A DNA stretch of 64,000 nucleotides. Origin: DASUPK01 sp963736305 (lineage in GTDB: Bacteria > Actinomycetota > Thermoleophilia > Solirubrobacterales > 70-9). The DNA is taken from positions 248,001-312,000 of the forward strand of contig CAVTOD010000007.1 of the NCBI GenBank assembly GCA_963736305.1, in the 5' to 3' direction. This document shows positions 32,110 to 39,286 of the stretch, one piece after another (the stretch's first letter is position 1; each line of letters starts with the position of its first letter). Made by a program: the position numbers and the translations under genes. The notes beneath the pieces were generated by a model. That model was not told where the DNA came from. It searched no databases and saw nothing but the letters and a program-made list of their open reading frames with translations.

Positions 32110-33375
32110 CTAAAGCGCAGGATCTGGGGCCGAGTCCTGCCGCGCTGCTTCAGATGCGCGCCCCGGTGTCGCACCGGCGCCCTCTTTCTGCCCGCGCTGC
32201 CAGTCGGCGACCATCCGCTTGTAGGCCGCCTCGCCCTGGGCGGCCAGGGCGCGCTCGGCATCTCTCATCGCCGCGTTGGTCGACCAGGTGCCGCGCTTCA
32301 CCTCGCCCTTGCCCTTCGGGTGGCCCGCCATCAGCTCCAGGCGGCGGAGCTTCTTGCCGGTCAGGCTCGGCTGGGCGTAGGCGTAGTCCTCACCGCGGGT
32401 GAGCAGGCACCAGAACAGGCAGGCCAGCTTGCGCGCGGCGGCGGTGATCGCGACCTGGTGGCCACGGTGGGCGCGGATCCGCTGATAGAAGGCGCGGATC
32501 GGGCCCGGGTTTCTGATCGTCGACCACGAGGCCTCGACCAGCGCGTGGCGGGCCGAGGCGGAGCCCTGCTTGGAGATCCGCCCGCGGGCGGTGGGGCTGG
32601 CGCCCGACTGGCGCACCTTCGGGTCGAGCCCGAGGTAGGCAACGAGCTTGCGGCGGTCGGGAAAGCGCCCGATCTCACCGATCGCCGCCATGAAGCTGGC
32701 GGCGGTGATCACGTTGACGCCCGGCACCGTCATCAACCGGCGGATCTCGGCCGCGCCAAGCGCCTCGGCGGCGATCACCCGCTCAAGGCCGGCGATCTCG
32801 GAGTCGCAGAAATCGATCTGGCGAAGGCACCCGTCGACGGTCTCGCGCTCGCAGATCGGCAGCTCCACCGCCTCGAGCCAGCGGCGCCCCTTGAGGCCAA
32901 ACAGATCGGAGACCTTCGGGGCCTCGATCAGCCTGCGCATCAGCGCCCCGTGGATCTCGTTCTTGGCCTTGGTCCTCACCCGGACCAGCTGGGAGCGGCG
33001 GCCGAGGCGCCGGCGCATCGCGCGGGTGGCCTCGTCGGGCACCCAGACGGAGTCGAGCGTGCCCGTGGCCAGCAGCTTCGCCAGCGTCCGGGCGTCGAGG
33101 CGGTCGGTCTTCGCCCTCGCCCCCCGGATCCCGGTGTCAGATGGGGAGGCGACCACCACCCGGGCGACGTGGGGCCGGATGATCCGCGCCACCTCCCAGG
33201 CGTTGCCCGAGACCTCCAGGGCAACCTGGTCCTCGGCACCGAGGCTGCCGGCGAAGAGCTCCAGCTTCTCGGGGGCCATCGACAGCCGGCCGGTGGAGCG
33301 GACCTCACCGTCCTCGGCGATCGCGACCTCGCAGAAGTCGCGGTGGATGTCGAGTCCGATCGATCTCATCGTCAT
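32110..33375 (-). CDS. IS110-family transposase (DEDD), copy B
   Basis: The 421-residue protein is closely similar to copy A. The DEDD residues are in MTMRSIGLDIHRDFCEVAIA, DQVALEVSGNAWEV and GARAKTDRLDARTLAKLL, and the C-terminal domain in LMTVPGVNVITAASFMAAIG. Differences concentrate in the middle (about 140-220) and the C-terminal 60 residues. It appears intact. The start is fixed by comparison with copy A. Confidence 0.92.
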   Translation of the reverse strand: MTMRSIGLDIHRDFCEVAIAEDGEVRSTGRLSMAPEKLELFAGSLGAEDQVALEVSGNAWEVARIIRPHVARVVVASPSDTGIRGARAKTDRLDARTLAKLLATGTLDSVWVPDEATRAMRRRLGRRSQLVRVRTKAKNEIHGALMRRLIEAPKVSDLFGLKGRRWLEAVELPICERETVDGCLRQIDFCDSEIAGLERVIAAEALGAAEIRRLMTVPGVNVITAASFMAAIGEIGRFPDRRKLVAYLGLDPKVRQSGASPTARGRISKQGSASARHALVEASWSTIRNPGPIRAFYQRIRAHRGHQVAITAAARKLACLFWCLLTRGEDYAYAQPSLTGKKLRRLELMAGHPKGKGEVKRGTWSTNAAMRDAERALAAQGEAAYKRMVADWQRGQKEGAGATPGRASEAARQDSAPDPAL

Positions 33376-33610
33376 CACTCTCCTCGTGTTGTGTTGGGGA
33401 GAGCAGGTGGACGAACGACAGCGACGGATTCGTGCTCGAAGCACAACCGGGCCGGTCGCAGGGGCGGCCAATGAAAAGCCGGGCTCTGGGCCCATCGCGC
33501 AAAGGCGGCCTGTCCAGCCTGCGTTCTCCAGAAGGCCCCTGTTCCGGTGACCCGACGCTAGGCCGGGAGTCGGACGTGGCCTTCGGGGGCAGTTTCATGC
33601 CCCGAGAAGC
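33376..33610 (-). ncRNA. Candidate bridge-RNA region of IS110 copy B
   Basis: The distal 105 bp (33506-33610) are identical to copy A. The proximal part differs by several substitutions and small indels, including GTGCTCGAAGCAC instead of GTGCTCTGGGCAC in a hairpin loop. Conservation without coding supports a functional RNA. Confidence 0.45.
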
Positions 33611-33620
33611 AGGCGTATCC

Positions 33621-33690
33621 CAAGGTGCCACACGAGGTGCCAAAGTGAGCGAAAGTGAGCGAAAGTGAGCGCACCTCATCTGACCCAATA
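33621..33690. repeat. Right arm and iterons of segment III
   Basis: CAAGGTGCCACACGAGGTGC gives two direct repeats of AGGTGCCA, followed by three GTGAGCGAAA units and GCACCTCATCTGACCC. Position relative to att copy 4 parallels the blocks at 21186 and 29905. Confidence 0.45.
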
Positions 33691-33738
33691 GTCCGTCAGA
33701 GCAGCGAATTCAGCCTAACCCGACCGCGGTCGCTCAGG

Positions 33739-33781
33739 TTGTGGTCCAGGTGGTCGCCGGTTCGAGTCCGGTCGCTCACCC
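33739..33781 (+). other. Attachment-site copy 4 (3' end of tRNA-His)
   Basis: This is the last identical 43-bp copy, marking the right boundary of the island. Sequence after it (CTCAAGTTCGTCCCG) leads into the polysaccharide deacetylase gene and differs from that after copies 1 and 2. Confidence 0.75.
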
Positions 33782-33817
33782 CTCAAGTTCGTCCCGTTTC
33801 GGGTCGAGTAGAATCGT

Positions 33818-34627
33818 GTGAGGATCTCCGGTTTTGCTCTCGTCAATATCGCCATCGGCGTCGTCGTAGCCGCAGGCATTGCCCTGCAAGTCGGTCTCTT
33901 CGACGGTGGCGGGGGGAGCTCAGGCGCCTCCTCCACTATTAGAGAGAGCACGCTCCCGATCCATCCGGGGCCGACGGGTTGCACCCATGCCCTCGTCTAT
34001 GCCAGCCATGGAACGCCCAGCCGGCACGAGGTTGCGCTCAGCTTCGATGACGGGCCGACTGCGGACACCGAGCAGCTGGTCAAGATCCTGCTGCGCTACC
34101 ACGCGACGGCGACCTTCTTCCTGGTCGGCGACCAGGTCAAGGGCAACGAGCACCTGCTGAGAGCGATGAACGGCGACGGAATGGAGCTGGCGAACCACTC
34201 CTACACGCACCCCGCGGACCTCGCCAACAAGGGCCCCGGAGCGACCCGTCAGCTGGAGATGACCAACACCGCGATACGGGATGCCACGGGTTTCGAGCCC
34301 TGCCTGTTCAGACCCCCATTCGGCGCGCTCACTCCGGACCTCGTCGAGCGTGCCAAGCAGCTCGGTATGACCACCGCCAAGTGGAGGGTCGATTCATCGG
34401 ACTACCTTCACCCGGGCGTCGGGGCGATCACGCAACGGGTTCTCGACGGCGTTCGGCCCGGCGACATCGTGGTCATGCACGACAACTCCGAGACCCGGGG
34501 TCAGACGGCCGCCGCTCTTCCCGGAATCCTCCAGGGGCTGAAGTCCCGCGGTTACCGCGCGGTCAACATCACGACGCTCCTCGGCCAGAGGTTCACCGGC
34601 GCGCCGAGGGCGCCCGGCTCCCACTAG
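33818..34627 (+). CDS. Secreted/anchored polysaccharide deacetylase (NodB domain)
   Basis: The 269-residue protein has an N-terminal membrane anchor (ISGFALVNIAIGVVVAAGIA) and a NodB domain. Motif 1 is EVALSFDDGPTADT (metal Asp and catalytic Asp), motif 2 is LANHSYTHPADL (two His), motif 3 is CLFRPPFGALTPDL and motif 5 is GDIVVMHDN. The family deacetylates peptidoglycan, chitin-like or other wall glycans. TAGAAT lies just before the GTG start. It is the first gene right of the island. Confidence 0.88.
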   Translation: MRISGFALVNIAIGVVVAAGIALQVGLFDGGGGSSGASSTIRESTLPIHPGPTGCTHALVYASHGTPSRHEVALSFDDGPTADTEQLVKILLRYHATATFFLVGDQVKGNEHLLRAMNGDGMELANHSYTHPADLANKGPGATRQLEMTNTAIRDATGFEPCLFRPPFGALTPDLVERAKQLGMTTAKWRVDSSDYLHPGVGAITQRVLDGVRPGDIVVMHDNSETRGQTAAALPGILQGLKSRGYRAVNITTLLGQRFTGAPRAPGSH

Positions 34628-34660
34628 GAATCGCTCTGGCCGCCGAGCTCCGCGGCCTGG

Positions 34661-35266
34661 CTAGGCGCCAGGAGTTGGATCCGCGGCGATGCTCGGCCGC
34701 GGGCGGATCGGCGCGCGAGCCGGCGTCCTGGTTCGGCGCCCGTAGCGAAGGATGAGTAGCGCCAGGATCGGCACAGCGCTGCACGCGACCATGATCGTGA
34801 ACCAGAGGCTTGCCCCGTCGGTTCCTGAACCGAGTGAGTGCAATACGGCCAGAACGTAGACGACGACGGTGGCCTGATGGATGCGCCTCCAACGACGAGC
34901 TCCGATGCGGCGTCGAACGTAGAAGGTGGGTCCCAGTAAGAGCGCCAGGTATCCGGCGAGGATGCCGAGCCCGGTCCACGCCGGCCGATAGCTCAGGGTG
35001 AAGGGAATCGTGATCCCGGTAACGCCCGGATTGAGAAAGCTGTCGCCGAGAAGCAGCGCGCCATGCGCGCCGATTGCCGCCAGACCAGCGAGGGCAATCT
35101 GCTGGTGAACCTTGAGTACCTTGCGCTTCATCCCGGGGGGCCATGAGAAGCGAGAGGCCAGGACGAGCCCGAGGATTACAGCGCTCGCAATCAACACAAA
35201 GGCAACGATCCCGGCGGAGCGAGACGCAAGCCACCACGGATAGTTGGCTGGATCCGGCTCAGTCAC
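34661..35266 (-). CDS. Ferric-reductase-like transmembrane cytochrome b
   Basis: The protein has 201 residues and about six membrane helices (GIVAFVLIASAVILGLVLAS, VHQQIALAGLAAIGAHGALL, PAWTGLGILAGYLALLLGPT and others). His residues in VHQQIALAGLAAIGAH and RRIHQATVVVYVLAVLHS are spaced for two b-type hemes, as in the ferric reductase/YedZ group. The GTG start at 35266 overlaps the upstream stop by 8 bp. It is the last gene of a six-gene operon starting with ApbE. It probably moves electrons across the membrane. Confidence 0.8.
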   Translation of the reverse strand: MTEPDPANYPWWLASRSAGIVAFVLIASAVILGLVLASRFSWPPGMKRKVLKVHQQIALAGLAAIGAHGALLLGDSFLNPGVTGITIPFTLSYRPAWTGLGILAGYLALLLGPTFYVRRRIGARRWRRIHQATVVVYVLAVLHSLGSGTDGASLWFTIMVACSAVPILALLILRYGRRTRTPARAPIRPRPSIAADPTPGA

Positions 35267-35489
35267 CTCTGCCTCCCTCCCCCTCAGGCTCCTGCTGGCT
35301 CGCCGGTGGGGCGGAATTGCTGGGGGCAGCAGTCTGCGGGCCACCCACGGAAACCCGGGTCGGCCCGCTGAACACCGTGTAGGCGGCGAGGGCGGCGAGG
35401 GCGAGTACGACTAACACGGCCGCGATCCGCACGCTCAGGCTGGGGCCTTCGGAGCTGGCCACCGGTGGACTGGAAGAGTGCGCGCTCAT
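35259..35489 (-). CDS. Small single-pass membrane protein of the redox operon
   Basis: The product is 76 residues: a polar N-terminus, one membrane helix (VRIAAVLVVLALAALAAYTV) and an extracytoplasmic tail rich in Ser, Pro and Gln. The ATG overlaps the upstream stop (ATGA), and its own stop overlaps the cytochrome start. No cofactor motif is visible. It may anchor or space other subunits. Confidence 0.65.
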   Translation of the reverse strand: MSAHSSSPPVASSEGPSLSVRIAAVLVVLALAALAAYTVFSGPTRVSVGGPQTAAPSNSAPPASQQEPEGEGGRGD

Positions 35490-35803
35490 GGCGGAACAGG
35501 AGAGGTGCGGCTGACGACTTGGGTCGCCTGTTGGGCCTTCGAGCCCTTGGCGAGGGGCTGACTGCTGGACTGCACCGCCGGACCGGGTCCGAGCGCGGGG
35601 TCTCGGCCATTGCGAACCTGAATCGCCAGCAATGTCAGCACGATGAAGAAGATCCCCAGACTCGCCGTGATCACCGCGAGGGGGCTCGGCAGCGGCCGCC
35701 GTTGCGGACGAGGCGTCCGAGGCTCCGGTGCCCCCGGTTGCCCATTGGTCGGCGCGGCCGGGCGCGCGGTGGGGGGCTCCGGGGTCATGGATGGCTCGGG
35801 CAT
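35486..35803 (-). CDS. Proline-rich single-pass membrane protein of the redox operon
   Basis: The product is 105 residues. The N-terminal 50 residues are Pro/Ala-rich and cytoplasmic, followed by one membrane helix (LAVITASLGIFFIVLTLLAI) and a short external tail. I prefer the ATG at 35803 (MPEPSMTPEPPTARP) because an upstream ATG at 35839 would overlap the previous gene by 29 bp. It has no recognised domain. Position in the operon suggests a structural role. Confidence 0.6.
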   Translation of the reverse strand: MPEPSMTPEPPTARPAAPTNGQPGAPEPRTPRPQRRPLPSPLAVITASLGIFFIVLTLLAIQVRNGRDPALGPGPAVQSSSQPLAKGSKAQQATQVVSRTSPVPP

Positions 35804-35810
35804 CTCTGCA

Positions 35811-36380
35811 CTAGTCCTCTCCGCAGACCCTGAAGCCATAGCCGCGGGCGAAGGCCGTTACCGACCGGCTCAAATCATCGAGTTGGCCCTGAAGTGCCTG
35901 AAGTCGTGCGATGTCGAGCGAGGGAAGCGCGTTGCGGATCTCGCCACGCAGGGCGAGCTGCCGGTTGATCACGTCAAAGACATTGGCGCGAAGCAGTTGG
36001 CTCTCGCCCGGAGGGGGCGGAACGGTCTGTATTCGCCGAAGCTCCGCCTCTCCCGAGGTGATGGTGTCGTCGTAAGCCTTGCTCGCCTCCTGTACGTCCG
36101 TCGAGCCCGCCACGCGCTCGCGGGCCGAGCCGCGCTCCGGGTCGAGTTTGGCGCAGATGCGATCAACCCGCGCGATGTACGCGCGCCGCGCTGGATCCGT
36201 GACCTTCGCAACAGCCACCGGTTTCGGGCTGGAGACTTGGGTGGTCTGCGTGGTTGGCGTGACGGCGACGGTCTGGCCGCCCTCGCTCTCCGCGCGCCGG
36301 CTGTCGCCGCCGCAGCCGGCCAGGAGGGCGAGTGCCAAGGATCCCGCGGCGGTGATCATCATTGTTCGGGGCGGGAACAC
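35811..36380 (-). CDS. Lipoprotein of the redox operon, unknown function
   Basis: The 189-residue protein has a lipobox (SLALALLAGCGGD), a Thr/Gln/Ser linker and a helical domain (ARRAYIARVDRICAKLDPER to RLQALQGQLDDLSRSVTAFA). Two further Cys lie in ICAKL and FRVCGED. No FMN-binding or heme motif is visible. It lies outside the membrane by prediction. It is 7 bp upstream of the next gene and 6 bp downstream of the ferredoxin. Confidence 0.7.
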   Translation of the reverse strand: MFPPRTMMITAAGSLALALLAGCGGDSRRAESEGGQTVAVTPTTQTTQVSSPKPVAVAKVTDPARRAYIARVDRICAKLDPERGSARERVAGSTDVQEASKAYDDTITSGEAELRRIQTVPPPPGESQLLRANVFDVINRQLALRGEIRNALPSLDIARLQALQGQLDDLSRSVTAFARGYGFRVCGED

Positions 36381-36386
36381 GAGCGC

Positions 36387-36593
36387 CTAGGGATAGACCT
36401 GCTCGCCGGTCTGGTCGTCGATAACCGAGATCGCCGTCGAGGGGCACGCCTCGGCCGCTTTCATGATCAGATCCTGTGGACCGTCGCCGACCACATGCGC
36501 CGTTTCGTTCAGCGCGAACACAGTCGGAGCGAGGTCAACGCAATCACCATGGGCGGCACAGGCGTTCTCGTCGATCTGCGGTACATACGTCAT
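36387..36593 (-). CDS. Small single-cluster ferredoxin
   Basis: The 68-residue product contains IDENACAAHGDCVDLAPTVF with Cys12 and Cys18, and EACPSTAISV with Cys50. His15 occupies the place of the second cysteine of a CxxCxxC motif. This is the actinobacterial 3Fe-4S (or atypical 4Fe-4S) ferredoxin pattern, often paired with P450 or other reductases. AAGAGGTGAGTGAGAG precedes the ATG. In this operon it is likely a cytoplasmic electron donor. Confidence 0.88.
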   Translation of the reverse strand: MTYVPQIDENACAAHGDCVDLAPTVFALNETAHVVGDGPQDLIMKAAEACPSTAISVIDDQTGEQVYP

Positions 36594-36742
36594 CTCTCAC
36601 TCACCTCTTTTGGTTAGTGACGGAGAGTCCGGTCAGATTCGCTGACTCTAGGGTCGGTTCCGGCCCGTCACATCGGTGGCCACCCGGGACCTGCGCTCGG
36701 TAGTTGCCCGCATGAGCGGAAGGGTGCGGGCACGGCGAACGG

Positions 36743-37729
36743 TCAGCGAGGCTCGATCCGTATGCGCGGAGGATCGTGCAGCGGGCCGATGCGCTGAACG
36801 CTGCCGTCGTCCCGGACGACCAGACCACCGTGCTCGCCGAGGAACGCGGCGGCGCCGTCGGGACCGCTGAGCAGTGCGGCCTTGGCGAGCACGTCTGCCT
36901 CGAGTGCGGTCGGCGCACGCGCGGCCGCGCAGATCAGGCCGGTCCAGGCGGGCCGGCCGGTAGCCGGATCGATCAAATGGTGCGCATGTGTGCCGTCGGG
37001 GAGCTTCCACAGACGCGCGTCCAGGCCGGATGTCGCGATTGCACCACGCTCGAACGCGAACGTCTCGGCGGCAGCGCCACTCAGCGGATGGCGGATGTGG
37101 AGCTCGATCGGCGCGCTATCGGGAAGCTTGCCGCCCACCCGTACATCTCCGCCGCAATCGATGACGTAGCGCGCATAGCCCGCCAGTCGTCGGCCAACCA
37201 GGTCGGCGGCCAGACCTTTGCCGATGCCGCCGCTGTCCAACTTCACCGGCGGGGGCCGCCTGACCGCGCCCTCGTCCTCGAGCACTCGGATGGGGCGCCA
37301 TGCCGGATCGGGAGCGGGACCGGCCGGGCGCCGAGTCGGGGCGGTGGCCAGAGCGGACTCGAGCGGCGCCGAGGCGATGCCGCTGCGTGACTGCGCATAA
37401 CCCGAAGCCTCAAGCTGAGGCAGGAGGGTCGGATCCACCAAGCCGCCCGTGCGCGCGGCGGCCCACAGCCCGGCCGACACCGCGGCGCGAAGCAGGGGGG
37501 AGGCCGGAACCACCTCGCGGGGATCACGGTTGAGTCGAGAGAGCTCGCTTTCGGGCCTGAAGCGGGACAGCTCGCGATCGAACTCGGTCAACTGGGCTTC
37601 AATGGCTTCCGCCATGACAGCGGGCTCGGGCTGGCCGGTTTCGATTCGAGCTCCGATCAGAACGCGGATCTCGGTCCCCATCAAATGGAAGCGCCGTTCG
37701 AACAACCCGCGGATCTTGACGGCTGTCAC
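36743..37729 (-). CDS. apbE: ApbE-family FAD:protein FMN transferase
   Basis: The 328-residue protein has the ApbE order: FHLMGTEIRVLIGARIETGQ, ELSRFRPESELSRLNRDPRE, VKLDSGGIGKGLAADLVGRR (flavin pocket), YVIDCGGDVRVGGKLPDSAP, and HHLIDPATGRPAW with metal-binding residues. ApbE enzymes attach FMN to Thr/Ser in a D-x-x-S/T-G-A-S/T motif of membrane or secreted partners. No protein in the operon shows a clear motif of this kind. It is the first gene of the operon; the GTG start follows CACGGGGGG. A 149-bp gap separates it from the ferredoxin gene. Confidence 0.88.
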   Translation of the reverse strand: MTAVKIRGLFERRFHLMGTEIRVLIGARIETGQPEPAVMAEAIEAQLTEFDRELSRFRPESELSRLNRDPREVVPASPLLRAAVSAGLWAAARTGGLVDPTLLPQLEASGYAQSRSGIASAPLESALATAPTRRPAGPAPDPAWRPIRVLEDEGAVRRPPPVKLDSGGIGKGLAADLVGRRLAGYARYVIDCGGDVRVGGKLPDSAPIELHIRHPLSGAAAETFAFERGAIATSGLDARLWKLPDGTHAHHLIDPATGRPAWTGLICAAARAPTALEADVLAKAALLSGPDGAAAFLGEHGGLVVRDDGSVQRIGPLHDPPRIRIEPR

Positions 37730-37776
37730 GGGGGGTGTTTCCACACCATGAGTTGGCCGAGCAGGGGGTCGCTCTG

Positions 37777-38275
37777 ATGAGGCGCAGCGCCATGACATTG
37801 GCGATTGGACTCGCTGCGCTCGCAGCTCCGTCCGTCGCCTCGGCTCATGCGGTCCCCGACGCGAGCTGCGCCTCGGCGCCGCCCAACGGCGTCATTGGGC
37901 AGCCTGGAACCAACAGGGCCCCCCAGACCTTCACCGCGGAGAACACGGGCGCTCTCACCAGGGCCCAGGTCGAGATCGACAAGATCGGAGGCGCGGGCGA
38001 CTGGAACCTCTCCATCAACGCCGTTGATGGGTTGGGAACTCCCACGAACACCGTGCTGGCTGCGACCACGGTTCCCGATGCGTCCGTCCCCGACGGAGTG
38101 GGCACGCTCACGGGCGACTTCGCCTCCCCCGCCACGGTCGCTGCGGGACAGCAGTACGCGGTGGTGTTCACCCGGCCGGCATCGGACGCGCAACAGCCTT
38201 GAAGAAGTGCAAGAAGAAGAAGTCCGCAAAGGTGCGCAAGAAGTGCAAGAAGAAGGCGAACCGGCTGCCCACGTA
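37777..38275 (+). pseudogene. Secreted protein with Lys/Cys tail, frameshifted or deleted
   Basis: The frame from the ATG at 37777 has a signal peptide (MTLAIGLAALAAPSVASAHA) and a beta-sandwich-like region (APQTFTAENTGALTRAQVEI, WNLSINAVDGLGTPTN) and stops at 38200-38202. One frame over, directly after, is LKKCKKKKSAKVRKKCKKKA ending at 38275, the Lys/Cys tail of secreted proteins like the one at 2612. A single indel or small deletion near 38195 has separated body and tail. The C-terminal part of the domain also seems short. Confidence 0.6.
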
Positions 38276-38347
38276 GGCAGTCCGCGCGCGGCCTTCAGCG
38301 TCTCGGTCGAGGTCGCGTACGTCATCAGGGGGCCGCCCGCGGACGAG

Positions 38348-39097
38348 TCAGCTTGTGATGGTCACCGGGACGCCCGCTGCGATGCGTTTGGCCAACCAGC
38401 GAATGCTTCGATTGCCGAGGCGCACGCAGCCATGGGAGACTGCGGTCCCGAGCGTGCCGCCCAGGTTCGCGATGCCATGTAGGGCGATCTGCCCCGGACC
38501 GCCCTCGAACCGGTGCAGCACGTCGGATCGGGCGCTGAGCGCAAGGGCGAATGGTCCGCCGGGCATGCCGGCGCCTACGCGCAACCTCTCTTCGACGAAG
38601 AACTGCCCATGCGGAGTCGGCGTCGACGGCTTGCCGACGATCGCCGCGAAGGACCGCACAAGACCGCCGTGAAAGTAGGCGAGCACCCGGCGAGCGGAAG
38701 TCCTGACCACGAGGTGCCAACCCGTCTTCCTCGGCACGGTCCCCCGCCCGGTGATCCAGGCCTTCCTTCCGTTGGGGCGTCCGGGTACCAGGACTCGCAG
38801 CCAGTTGACTCCGTCTGTGGTTGTGGCGTGGCCGACGACCGGGACGACGGTCCGGACCCCGGTGATCGGCCGCAAGGCGTGAATGGCACCCACCTTCGAG
38901 CGACGGTTGGGCGACGAGACCACCCTGTGCGGTGTGAGCAGCATCGCGAGCTCCTGTCTCGGCTGCACGACCTGCGCCTTTCGGACACTCGCGGACGGTG
39001 CGGAAGCCGCTCCGGCGGCTGCGGCCGCGACCACGATCATCGCGGCCATGACCTTGAGCCGGGATCCGATCATCGGCCTGAACGTGCGATCTCGCAT
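38348..39097 (-). CDS. L,D-transpeptidase (YkuD)
   Basis: The 249-residue protein has a signal peptide (LKVMAAMIVVAAAAAGAASA), an SH3-like region (about 50-115) and a YkuD domain with IALHGIANLGGTLGT and SHGCVRLGNRSI. These contain the catalytic His and Cys. Such enzymes form 3-3 peptidoglycan cross-links or attach proteins to the wall. The conserved 53-bp element at 39132-39184 lies upstream, divergent to the PAS-LuxR gene, and resembles the element before the ice-binding gene. Confidence 0.88.
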   Translation of the reverse strand: MRDRTFRPMIGSRLKVMAAMIVVAAAAAGAASAPSASVRKAQVVQPRQELAMLLTPHRVVSSPNRRSKVGAIHALRPITGVRTVVPVVGHATTTDGVNWLRVLVPGRPNGRKAWITGRGTVPRKTGWHLVVRTSARRVLAYFHGGLVRSFAAIVGKPSTPTPHGQFFVEERLRVGAGMPGGPFALALSARSDVLHRFEGGPGQIALHGIANLGGTLGTAVSHGCVRLGNRSIRWLAKRIAAGVPVTITS

Positions 39098-39131
39098 GCC
39101 TGAGAACCACGATCGGGGCTACCGGCAGGGG

Positions 39132-39184
39132 ACACAATCCCCCAGACGTGTGAGGTCGTGCGATATCCCCCGAAAGAGCTAGCT
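39132..39184 (-). promoter_or_regulatory. Conserved upstream element, YkuD copy
   Basis: Read on the minus strand, AGCTAGCTCTTTCGGGGGAT is followed 28 bp later (G run to G run) by TCTGGGGGATTGTG. It begins 34 bp before the L,D-transpeptidase start. The same layout occurs at 40056-40108. Confidence 0.65.
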
Positions 39185-39286
39185 TGAAGGAGACTGTTCA
39201 CCTCGTCCAAGAGTCCCCTCCGTGGCACGCCTTTATGTAGACGGATGCAGCATTTTGAGGGATAGTTCAAGTGCTGGCCTGAACCG

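Larger units (their letters stand above)
32027..33610 (-). mobile_element. IS110-family element, copy B
   Basis: This copy shares ends (GCGCGACGGATGAAA and CATGCCCCGAGAAGC) and overall layout with copy A at 10827-12412. Size is 1584 bp. It has inserted about 10 bp from the doubled arm repeat next to att copy 4. Confidence 0.8.
30052..33780. mobile_element. Island segment III, between att copies 3 and 4
   Basis: The 3.7-kb segment is bounded by att copies 3 and 4 but has a different arm repeat (AGGTGCCAAAG at 30110 and a doubled AGGTGCCAMA at 33623-33645). It therefore derives from a different element type. It carries small genes, a quinone reductase and IS110 copy B. Confidence 0.55.

Noticed and set aside
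7727..33781. CRISPR array or defence island
   Set aside because: No regularly spaced identical repeats with unique spacers and no cas, restriction, toxin-antitoxin or abortive-infection genes were recognised; the repeats are att, IS and palindromic elements.
34661..35266. Possible ApbE flavinylation site in the ferric-reductase-like protein (GTDGASLW)
   Set aside because: The motif needs Ser or Thr before Gly-Ala; here it is Asp. The match is too weak to call.
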